Source: Paludibacteraceae bacterium
GTDB lineage: Bacteria; Bacteroidota; Bacteroidia; Bacteroidales; Paludibacteraceae
Assembly (NCBI GenBank): GCA_017457295.1
Contig: JAFTHS010000004.1
Span: forward strand, 58,126 to 122,125
Direction: 5' to 3'
DNA: 64,000 nucleotides
How positions within the stretch are numbered: position 1 is the first letter of the stretch; each line of letters starts with the position of its first letter. Position numbers and translations under genes: made by a program. Positions 51,150 to 57,681 of the stretch are shown here, one piece after another. The notes beneath the pieces are model-generated. The model did no database searches and was not told the DNA's origin. It saw nothing but the letters and a program-made list of their open reading frames with translations.

Positions 51150-52030
51150 GGATGTATCAGATAAACGCGGACTTGCTGCGTACGGAGATCAAATGCTGAA
51201 CGCGCCCGGAAATTGTACTGTCATAGGCAGAGCAACCAAATTTCTGTCTCGGGTTCGATGGCAAAACTCTCCGCAGACAAGCAAGAAGAAAAAGAAAAAT
51301 CAGGGAGGGGGAAAAGCACTCTGAGCCCTGCAGGCGTGGGTGGCGTTTCCCGTATTGCCAAGGCGTATTGCGACTGTAATTGGTAGAGAGCAGATAGCGA
51401 GTCAGAACTGAACACTTGGAGGTCTGCCGGTATCTGTGAACGGCGTAGTGTCTGGTCGCCCAGTAAACGGAGTACCGACTACAGGCGCAGCGCCTGCATA
51501 ACTGGAAACGGAGTGAGGAAACAGGCTGTAACAGCAAAGCGGAGGGAGTGGATGAGGCGAACGGTCAGAACTGAACACTTGGAGGTCTGACCGCGAGCCT
51601 TAACGACCAAAGCCTTGCCGTGGAGGCCTATAGACGAACGTGGGAGGGAGGACTGAAGGGATGGAATGCTTTGGGGCGTCGAGAAGCCGGACGCTCGCAG
51701 GGTGTAGAAACAGCCGGTACAGCAAAGGGCTGTAGTCACCCACCGGAGGTATATGCAGCCACCGGCAGGTAGAGTGAAGGGCGCAGCTGCTTGGTCAGGG
51801 CGCACAAACGACGAAGAAAAATGGCAGACCGTAGGTAGCAGTCCAAGGAATTGATCCGGGAGAGAAAAGCGAGCCGTCTGGGTAACAGCGGCGAGCGAAA
51901 AGGTCTGGCAGAGGGGGTTAACCCTCCACCGGAATTAGACCTTGCCACACGGGGTTGGACTTGTTGCGCATGTAGTTTTGCTGCCAAAGGACATCTAAAT
52001 CTTCCTTATCTTGAAAATCAATGTTCAGTT
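51147..52030 (+). ncRNA. Candidate long structured RNA B
   Basis: About 0.9 kb without a convincing plus-strand reading frame but dense in short inverted repeats (CAGGCGCAGCGCCTG, GAGGGGGTTAACCCTC) and with a 26-base exact direct repeat at 51402-51427 and 51564-51589. Purine-rich, GAAA/GGAG-rich composition resembles large structured phage RNAs such as GOLLD or ROOL, though I see no specific match. Downstream end uncertain; it may run antisense to the genes at 52042-52589. Confidence 0.55.
51402..51589 (+). repeat. 26-base exact direct repeat within RNA B
   Basis: GTCAGAACTGAACACTTGGA and its next six bases occur identically at 51402-51427 and 51564-51589. Confidence 0.85.
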
Positions 52031-52034
52031 GCAT
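51918..52034 (-). CDS. Possible 38-aa protein
   Basis: ATG 52034 lies seven bases beyond the stop of the gene at 52042 and opens a 38-codon frame (MQLNIDFQDKEDLDVLWQQN...). Sequence looks protein-like (acidic helix, Trp, Asn) and has operon spacing. It overlaps the end of RNA B on the opposite strand. Confidence 0.35.
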   Translation of the reverse strand: MQLNIDFQDKEDLDVLWQQNYMRNKSNPVWQGLIPVEG

Positions 52035-52041
52035 AGCGGTA

Positions 52042-52278
52042 TTACTTTAGAGGTTCGGGGTTGCGTGTGCTTTTGCCTTGTGCGCGTTTTGCAAGTTCGG
52101 AAAACGCAAGGCAGTTCAAGCCGTAAATCTTCCAATACTGCTCGTTATCTTTTGCAAGTTCTAACGAGGTGTGATTAGTTACAAACTCCATGTGTGACAT
52201 GATTGTTTGACATGACGAGAGAATGGACTCAAGCTGCTCTTCTGTGCAGCGGACGAGAATTTGAGAAATAGGTATCAT
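52042..52278 (-). CDS. Small phage early protein (78 aa), unknown
   Basis: Mostly helical (ISQILVRCTEEQLESILSSC) without recognised motif. Follows the 99-aa gene by 11 bases in the same orientation. Confidence 0.55.
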   Translation of the reverse strand: MIPISQILVRCTEEQLESILSSCQTIMSHMEFVTNHTSLELAKDNEQYWKIYGLNCLAFSELAKRAQGKSTRNPEPLK

Positions 52279-52289
52279 ACTTGTATAAA

Positions 52290-52589
52290 TTAAAAATTGT
52301 ATTTATAATCTTCGGCTCGCATAGCCATTATTACATTGAGTTCTTTTTCGCGTTTGCGCTCTTGTGCGAGTTCACGCTCTAACTGCTTATAGAGCCAAGC
52401 ACCGCGCCCGAACATTAAATCGTATTCAATATCTTGTGACGCTTTGAAATCGGCTGCGCTGCAAGTATTTCTACTAATTATTTTTTCTTCGCTCTTCGGG
52501 CTTTCTTTAACCGAAGCGGCTACAGTTGGTTCACTCCATAAAAGAGGAAGTTCGGGAAATAATTGCTGATGTGAAATGTGCTTGTTCAT
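52290..52589 (-). CDS. Small phage early protein (99 aa), unknown
   Basis: Polar N-terminus and a charged helical C-terminus (YKQLERELAQERKREKELN). First gene after the conserved promoter-like block C. Unknown function. Confidence 0.55.
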   Translation of the reverse strand: MNKHISHQQLFPELPLLWSEPTVAASVKESPKSEEKIISRNTCSAADFKASQDIEYDLMFGRGAWLYKQLERELAQERKREKELNVIMAMRAEDYKYNF

Positions 52590-52603
52590 AATTGATGAAT
52601 TTA

Positions 52604-52650
52604 TTTACGGTGCTTTACAAGTGTTCCGAGGAGTGTTTGCAAGGTTTTCG
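52604..52650 (-). promoter_or_regulatory. Conserved promoter-like block, copy C
   Basis: Nearly identical to 50969-51016; ends 15 bases from the start codon of the gene at 52589. Confidence 0.6.
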
Positions 52651-52754
52651 TAAAAAAATACTACCATAGGGGCGAGAACTGTCCGAAGGATAGTCTTGCC
52701 CCGGATAATGGTGGAGATTTTTTTAGCGCCCAAAGTAGCGGCGAAACTGTGCGC

Positions 52755-52798
52755 GACCTTTCAAACCAACGGAGCGGTAACTAACTTTGCACCGGAAA
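52755..52798 (+). promoter_or_regulatory. Plus-strand promoter of candidate RNA C
   Basis: TTTC (52759-52762), 19 bases, TAACTTTG (52782-52789); the 44-base block is a near copy of 51106-51149. Confidence 0.7.
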
Positions 52799-53335
52799 TG
52801 GGTTCAGCGTGGCAAGCACGTCGATCAGCAATCAACGAACTTCTATGGAAGTGAATCAACGCCGCGAGAGAAAGCCAAAGAGCCAGCACATGCAGCCCAA
52901 GGCAAATGTAGAGGCAGGAGTAGAAACGGGAGTGCCTGCCGTGACCGCGCCGCGAGCTCCTTACTGCCAGGAGTGAAACGGATGGTGCTTTCCGCGTTAG
53001 GGATTGGAACGGGACTGAAAGTGTACGAAGTGCGGATACCCCTGCAAAGCCCGACGGAGCAGTCTCCGAGAAAATCACGGCTACCAAAGCAGTCTCCGAG
53101 AATTTTACGGCTGGTGCAAGCAGGTAGTCTCCGAGCGATTACGCTGTGAGGAGTCTGGTTGCAGAAGTGAAACGACCGCTTGCGGTCTGCAACTTGACTC
53201 CGAGACAGTCGCACAGTAAATAGCGGCTACCTGCCTGCGACAGTCTCCGAGGAAAATACGGCTGCCTTGGTAGTCCTTGGGGGATTTGCGGCTGCTCCGT
53301 AACGCCCAAAAGAATTGAGAACTGCAAAAATCGGT
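52796..53335 (+). ncRNA. Candidate long structured RNA C
   Basis: About 0.55 kb of non-coding sequence with hairpin-forming segments (GGCAGGAG...TGCC, GACCGCTTGCGGTC) and repeats of AGTCTCCGAG at 53061, 53091, 53126 and 53242, often followed by ACGGCT. It has the same promoter as RNA B but a different body. The AGTCTC motif is shared with the array at 19330-19900. Confidence 0.5.
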
Positions 53336-53386
53336 CACCTCGGTAACAATGCTCGTCATGCCCGATAAATACAGGGAACTCGTCGA

Positions 53387-53504
53387 GTTACGAAAGGTTA
53401 CAAGAGGTTACTAAAAGTAACTTTAGGTTACCAAAGGTTACAAATTAAGTAACTTAATTATATACGATAAAATAAGGGCTTGCAGCACAAAGTTACAAAG
53501 TTAC
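53387..53504. repeat. 10-bp-phased GTTAC iteron-like array, candidate replication origin
   Basis: GTTAC at 53387, 53397, 53407, 53427 and 53437 with the reverse GTAAC at 53417 keep an exact 10-base step, i.e. one helical turn. Further copies lie at 53449 (reverse), 53492 and 53500, and an AT-rich stretch (AATTATATACGATAAAATAA) lies between. It is next to the primase-helicase gene. Confidence 0.6.
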
Positions 53505-53546
53505 CGCTTTCGCGTTTGCTGTTTTTCGTGCGAATAGGGACGAAAT

Positions 53547-53580
53547 AAAAAACGTGCCTACTCGTCGCGAGCAAGCACGT
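53547..53580 (-). terminator. Terminator after the primase-helicase gene
   Basis: ACGTGC and GCACGT stem with an inner CTCG/CGAG stem, followed by TTTTTT on the minus strand. Confidence 0.8.
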
Positions 53581-53610
53581 CCACAGAAGAAAAATTCTAG
53601 GCTCTCACAC

Positions 53611-56058
53611 CTAGAGGAGTGTGGGTTCTGGCGGTAACTGTGGCGTAGGAGGCGGAGGTGTTTCCGCTTTCTGCGTAATGAGGCGGTGCATGTAGGCATA
53701 TTCTTTCTCATCGAGGAAGGATTTTGCCTTGAACACAAAGGCTTTGGCTTTGTCCGTGTGGTGGTAAATAAGCGTTTTGCCTTCGGATGTTTCAAAGTAA
53801 TACGGGACTTTGATATAGCGCGTTTTGTTGATGCCGTCGGTATCAACCGCGTCGGGAACATTGAGGTTCAGACGCAGGTAGGAACGAATGGTATCTGAAG
53901 GCATACGCTGTATCTCCGACACCATCATCTTGAGGACATTGATGGAAATGATATATTCCTCTTTCGGGAAATCGAGGAAGAGCGTTTTAACGGCCTCCTT
54001 AATTTCCTTAACCGGAACAGGCTGCTGCGCGGCTTTGAGATCGCGCAAAGCTTGCGTTTCTATCATGTCCTCTGTGAACCACATACGGCTTTTCGACTCT
54101 TTGATGTGCATCTGACGAGAGATGAGGAAGGAGAGAAAGCCGGGTATCTCGTCGCAGATAAGAGGGAGGATTTCCGGGACGACCTCGTTTTTGGGAATAG
54201 GCGCAATCTTGCGCACCCAAAAGCGTATCTCGTCCTCCTGTGTATAAATGAAACGCGTTTCATTGTTGGAGCAGAGAACGTACTTGGTAAAGTTCTCTAT
54301 CTCCTCATGATCCTTTCCCTTGCGCTGCATAGGCAAACGCTTGGCGGTGGACATCATCTTCAGACGCTCTGTAACCTTGGTATTGTCCTCCAGCGATGTC
54401 TCATCGACGCCGACAATCAGTTTGCCGCTGACAAGGGCGTTAAACTCGGAGGTGATTTCGCTATTGCCCACGATAATAGCATTGTTGCCATACATTTCCC
54501 TAAGCAGATCCAGGAACGAGGTTTTACCAGTACCGCGTTCGTTACTGACGAGGCAGAGGATTGGCAGGATTTGCATAGGCTTTGTGTAAAGCAGCTGCAT
54601 ATAATCGTAGCCGAGTTCGACCTGCTCTCCAAAGATATGCTCCATGAGCGCTTGGATATGGGGAAATGGTCCGGCTTGCGCCTCGTAGTTAAGTGGGCTA
54701 TAGAGGTTGAAACAATCGGCAACTACCGGCTTGTAATCAATATGCGAAGGCAAGTTGATAAATGCCTTGTATTTATGTATGTTGGCGAGTTGATCCCGAC
54801 CGAAATCATCGACGATAGTCTGCTTGCGCCGAGGGACTAACTTGGTTTCAAGTTGGCCGGTGCGTATGTTGGGACGCTGAATCATTTCGAAGTAGTCGTC
54901 GCCGACGCGCACGAAATCCTTTATGGCAAGCGGCATAGCGCGCTGCACTTTCTCTTCTGACTTGTCATAGAGATAGACCATGCGCTCGTAGATAAATTCG
55001 GATTCTCCGATGATATCTGCCCAATGCTTATAGAAGCTATCTATCGAATCAAGATAGAAGTGTTTCTTGAGACGCTTAAACTGATCACGCACGTTCATCC
55101 GGAAGAAATAACGACCGTTGATGTCGTCTTCTGTAAGGTCCTTCAGTATTTCTTCCGACTTTCCCTTATAGGCAGGTGTAAGAAGGAGATCGTCGAGCCC
55201 TTTGGGATGATCGATAAGGGTATCTGACTTGACGTGCGCAAACTCAATCTGGACTGCCGAGAAATCGATTAGCAGATCACGCGTATTCATAATTGCATTA
55301 TAGAATATGCGAGGACGCCGGGAAAGATCTCGTTTCTTGGCGAAATCTTTCATGGAGATATTGAGACAGTCGCCGTCGTAGAGAAGGACAACCTTTCTCA
55401 CGTGGCAAGTATTGATGAGCAGTTTAATGTCGTTGTGCAGCTCGTGTGTGTTGCTGTCGGCATAATGGGTAATAGAGCCAAGCCCCACCACATAAAAGCC
55501 GTGCAAACTGGCGCACATGGACTTGAAATAGCCTTCCGTCAGGATAAGGGTATCGATATCCTCTTTCTTCCGGAACTTCTCAAGGAGATTGGGCGGAAAG
55601 AACGGATAAATGCCTTGCCCCTTTGGGAAGCGGTACTTTGGAGCATCCTCATCCTTTATATTCTGCGGTGCAACACGCGTAACAAAATAGTCTTTGAGGC
55701 GCGTGATGCTGCTTTGGTCGTACGTCTTGCCCATGTTCGGGTCGGGGTAGCGTACGATCCAGCCTTGCAGAGTATAAACGAGAATACGGATGTTACCTTC
55801 CTCGTCCTCCGAGAAGATATCAAACGTACCGCTGCCGTCGCGGAAATCTGCGCCTGTTTCATAGCGCAGTTTTATGCGATTCTGCTTAGGCGTTAGCCCA
55901 ATCTCATCAAAGATACGACGCTGGAAATAGGAACGGCCGTCAGACTGTTCCTCTGAAGGCTGCTCCGCTTGCTGAGCTGCTGACTGTTCCTGCGCCGGGG
56001 TCTGTTCCGGAGAAAGTGGGGCAGAAGGCTCTATGATATCATTTTGCTCTTGGTCCAT
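53611..56058 (-). CDS. Phage primase-helicase (Toprim-like plus DUF5906/D5-type SF3 helicase)
   Basis: An 815-residue replication protein. A Toprim-like primase core lies around residues 170-260 (LILTEGYFKSM, then VVLLYDGD with the acidic pair), and the helicase core has the Walker A RGTGKTSF near residue 512, Walker B-like LIVGVDETS, and an SF3-type C-motif region around KYVLCSNNETRF. The N-terminal 40 residues are Gln/Glu-rich and disordered, the C-terminus ends in a Pro-rich tail. It likely starts phage DNA synthesis at the adjacent iteron array. It overlaps the gene upstream by 20 bases. Confidence 0.9.
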   Translation of the reverse strand: MDQEQNDIIEPSAPLSPEQTPAQEQSAAQQAEQPSEEQSDGRSYFQRRIFDEIGLTPKQNRIKLRYETGADFRDGSGTFDIFSEDEEGNIRILVYTLQGWIVRYPDPNMGKTYDQSSITRLKDYFVTRVAPQNIKDEDAPKYRFPKGQGIYPFFPPNLLEKFRKKEDIDTLILTEGYFKSMCASLHGFYVVGLGSITHYADSNTHELHNDIKLLINTCHVRKVVLLYDGDCLNISMKDFAKKRDLSRRPRIFYNAIMNTRDLLIDFSAVQIEFAHVKSDTLIDHPKGLDDLLLTPAYKGKSEEILKDLTEDDINGRYFFRMNVRDQFKRLKKHFYLDSIDSFYKHWADIIGESEFIYERMVYLYDKSEEKVQRAMPLAIKDFVRVGDDYFEMIQRPNIRTGQLETKLVPRRKQTIVDDFGRDQLANIHKYKAFINLPSHIDYKPVVADCFNLYSPLNYEAQAGPFPHIQALMEHIFGEQVELGYDYMQLLYTKPMQILPILCLVSNERGTGKTSFLDLLREMYGNNAIIVGNSEITSEFNALVSGKLIVGVDETSLEDNTKVTERLKMMSTAKRLPMQRKGKDHEEIENFTKYVLCSNNETRFIYTQEDEIRFWVRKIAPIPKNEVVPEILPLICDEIPGFLSFLISRQMHIKESKSRMWFTEDMIETQALRDLKAAQQPVPVKEIKEAVKTLFLDFPKEEYIISINVLKMMVSEIQRMPSDTIRSYLRLNLNVPDAVDTDGINKTRYIKVPYYFETSEGKTLIYHHTDKAKAFVFKAKSFLDEKEYAYMHRLITQKAETPPPPTPQLPPEPTLL

Positions 56059-56380
56059 AGAACTCTCTTATTCTATCGCACACCCAAACCATTTCAGCGG
56101 CAGCAATAGCCTCAAACGCGAAGAAGTCGAGGTTGGTTGATATACCTTTGAAAGCAACCTCAAAGATAAAACAATTAGTGAATATCTGAGTGTCAACCAA
56201 AAATAGCTGTTTTTGGAAATAGGCTATTGGTGCCAGGTTCTCTGTCTCGTTCATCAAGTCCATAATCTCCTTTGCCGAGAGTTGACCATCAAAACGGTCA
56301 TACACAATAAAGCAGCGAACTGGGCTATTGAGGGAAGAGAATACCGAGAAGTGCCGGTCAGCACATACTATCTTGCTCAT
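56039..56380 (-). CDS. Phage early protein (113 aa), unknown
   Basis: Starts MSKIVCADRHFSVFSSL. Alpha/beta protein, no motif recognised. It lies between the HTH-like genes and the primase-helicase and overlaps both; ATG 56380 keeps the overlap moderate. Confidence 0.5.
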   Translation of the reverse strand: MSKIVCADRHFSVFSSLNSPVRCFIVYDRFDGQLSAKEIMDLMNETENLAPIAYFQKQLFLVDTQIFTNCFIFEVAFKGISTNLDFFAFEAIAAAEMVWVCDRIREFYGPRAK

Positions 56381-56627
56381 AGGGGTACATTTTTTTGTAT
56401 TTCTCATAGATTGACTGAACGAGCGGAACTTCCGCCTTGGTCCATCCGGTGCCGTTCTTCATGCGAGTGTAGAACGTGGACTTTCCCCATCCGGTGGCGT
56501 TCATCACCTCAAAGATAAACTCCTCTTTGATTTCCCGGTCGAGAGAGCGGTAATAGTCCCAATAGACCTTTCCGGGATCAACACAATTCGAGCTTCTTCT
56601 GATAGTTGTAGCCTTTTGCATACTCAT
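56358..56627 (-). CDS. Small HTH-like early protein (89 aa)
   Basis: Contains GWGKSTFYTRMKNGTGW, which resembles a helix-turn-helix recognition segment, followed by a helical tail. It overlaps the preceding gene by 50 bases. A second ATG at 56621 is possible. It may be an early regulator, similar in layout to the gene before it. Confidence 0.55.
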   Translation of the reverse strand: MSMQKATTIRRSSNCVDPGKVYWDYYRSLDREIKEEFIFEVMNATGWGKSTFYTRMKNGTGWTKAEVPLVQSIYEKYKKMYPYEQDSMC

Positions 56628-56832
56628 ATACTTTAGGATAATTATACTTAAATGCTATACCATTGATGACCTCCCTTCGCTTCAATGACGGAGTTGCGCC
56701 ACCATTGAACCACAAATAGTAGCACGATTTAGTCACCTTGCAATACTTCAAAATCGCCTTTTTTACGCTCGGTTTGTCGTCTTTTGATACGATTTGAATG
56801 AAATTTTTAAATCTTTCGTCATTTTTTTTCAT
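56578..56832 (-). CDS. First early-operon protein, HTH-like (84 aa)
   Basis: Starts MKKNDERFKNFIQIV; the segment SVKKAILKYCKVTKSCYYLW followed by GGATPSLKRREVI looks like a helix-turn-helix. It is the first gene of the leftward early operon, about 47 bases after the predicted start site, i.e. the Cro-like position opposite the repressor. Confidence 0.6.
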   Translation of the reverse strand: MKKNDERFKNFIQIVSKDDKPSVKKAILKYCKVTKSCYYLWFNGGATPSLKRREVINGIAFKYNYPKVYEYAKGYNYQKKLELC

Positions 56833-56837
56833 TTTTA

Positions 56838-56869
56838 TTTGGTTATTTTGGAAAAATTGTGTACCTTTG
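56838..56869 (+). promoter_or_regulatory. Rightward repressor promoter of the lysogeny switch
   Basis: TTTG (56838-56841), 20 bases, TACCTTTG (56862-56869), reading right toward the repressor at 56991. Confidence 0.8.
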
Positions 56870-56885
56870 CGGCGGTTTTCGGTTG

Positions 56886-56917
56886 CAAAGATAATACATT
56901 TTGAATTATTATGCAAC
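56886..56917 (-). promoter_or_regulatory. Leftward early promoter of the lysogeny switch
   Basis: Minus strand: TTG (CAA at 56914-56916), 20 bases, TATCTTTG (56886-56893). Predicted start sites of the two promoters lie within a few bases of each other, pointing at one another. Confidence 0.8.
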
Positions 56918-56990
56918 TTTTTGCGCGAAAAAATTAGAAAATTTATCATTTTTCCATGAAATTTGATATGTTTTCACTAAAAAACAGCAT

Positions 56991-57326
56991 ATGAACGAGC
57001 AAATAACGGAGCGAGTGAACGATTATCTTCGCATCAAAAACATCAAAAAAGTAGAGGTAGCGAAAGTCCTTGGGTGGGGGCAGGGTAAACTCATTTCGCA
57101 ACTCAATGGAACGAGAGGTATCTCGGTTGAACTTCTCTGCGCTCTGTTTGAGAAATACCCGGACATGAATAAGGAATACATCTTCTCCGGCAATGGTGAT
57201 CCTGTGCTTGAAGCCAATTTGGTTTCCCTGCCGTCTGACGCACTCAAGCAGATGGAGGAGATGAAGATTAGGCTACGGGAGAAAGATGCCCAAATTAAGG
57301 TTCTGAAGAGCCTTATTAAAAAATAA
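56991..57326 (+). CDS. Phage repressor-like HTH protein (111 aa)
   Basis: An N-terminal HTH_3/XRE-type domain (VNDYLRIKNIKKVEVAKVLG, then WGQGKLISQLNGTRGISVEL) and a C-terminal coiled coil (QMEEMKIRLREKDAQIKVLK) for dimerisation. There is no peptidase domain, so it is not cleaved like lambda cI. It is the only plus-strand gene at this end and is promoted by the switch promoter, so it is the probable lysogeny repressor. Confidence 0.82.
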   Translation: MNEQITERVNDYLRIKNIKKVEVAKVLGWGQGKLISQLNGTRGISVELLCALFEKYPDMNKEYIFSGNGDPVLEANLVSLPSDALKQMEEMKIRLREKDAQIKVLKSLIKK

Positions 57327-57361
57327 ATACGTTCCCGCGAGCGCGCGCGACGTTTTGCAAA

Positions 57362-57392
57362 GTTGGAAAATTGTTGGAAAATAGTTGGAAAA
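57362..57392 (+). repeat. Three GTTGGAAAA repeats at 11-bp spacing
   Basis: GTTGGAAAA at 57362, 57373 and 57384. A related TTTGGAAAAATTGTG lies between the -33 and -7 boxes of the repressor promoter (from 56847), so these may be operators for the same protein. Confidence 0.55.
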
Positions 57393-57430
57393 ACTATATA
57401 TCATTTTTTTGGAAAAAAGTTGCCCAAAAA

Positions 57431-57462
57431 TTTGCATATATCAAGAATTTTTTGTACCTTTG
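57431..57462 (+). promoter_or_regulatory. Strong promoter at the right prophage end, reading into attR
   Basis: TTTG (57431-57434), 20 bases, TACCTTTG (57455-57462), the full consensus. In the integrated state it reads only into the tRNA remnant and terminator; in the excised circle it would read through attP into tRNA-Ser and int. Confidence 0.75.
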
Positions 57463-57486
57463 CACAGTTTTTCCAAAGTGAAAAAA

Positions 57487-57507
57487 TCGTGTAAACATCG
57501 GGTAAAA
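57487..57507 (+). repeat. Candidate integrase arm sites (right)
   Basis: TCGTGTAAAC (57487) and TCGGGTAAAA (57498) at 11-base spacing, matching the left array at 11801-11832. Confidence 0.6.
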
Positions 57508-57589
57508 CCCGTGTGAACGAAAGTGAAAATTTGAAATATTAACCCGCTGTTCAAGAGTAGAAAACAGCACCAAAAAGGATTATAGGAGA

Positions 57590-57619
57590 ACCGGGGGTTC
57601 GAATCCCTCACTTTCCGCT
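57590..57619 (+). other. attR, right prophage attachment core with displaced tRNA-Ser 3' end
   Basis: Matches 11579-11608 in 29 of 30 positions. The 3' part (ACTTTCC from 57610) is the original acceptor strand of the host tRNA. Confidence 0.85.
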
Positions 57620-57625
57620 GAAAAA

Positions 57626-57664
57626 GATTAGGAGCATCCCCAAGGGACGCTCCTAATTCTTTTT
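57626..57664 (+). terminator. Host terminator of the tRNA-Ser gene
   Basis: ATTAGGAGC and GCTCCTAAT stem followed by a T run, shared with the convergent rlmN. Confidence 0.85.
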
Positions 57665-57681
57665 ACAACAAGACGAGGCTG

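Larger units (their letters stand above)
11579..57619. mobile_element. Tailed-phage prophage (about 46 kb) integrated in tRNA-Ser
   Basis: A full set of temperate-phage modules lies between the two att cores: integrase, repressor and early operon, primase-helicase, antirestriction, protease, capsid, portal, terminase, tape measure, tail genes, holin, endolysin and spanin. Capsid and terminase types plus a long tape measure point to a long-tailed siphovirus-like particle. No structural gene is visibly broken. About 13 kb (23.5-36.9) is cargo unrelated to virion production, centred on B12 uptake. The alternative, that attL lies in the second tRNA-Ser copy (11670-11757), shifts the left border by about 150 bases. 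Confidence 0.92.

Noticed and set aside
51157-51987. Minus-strand open frames of 60-126 codons across candidate RNA B.
   Set aside because: They overlap each other in several frames, are Arg/Ser/Leu-rich without domain patterns, and contain the exact repeat in different frames.
52787-53359. Open frames of 60-123 codons on both strands over candidate RNA C.
   Set aside because: Same chance-type composition and overlap; hairpin-rich DNA explains them.
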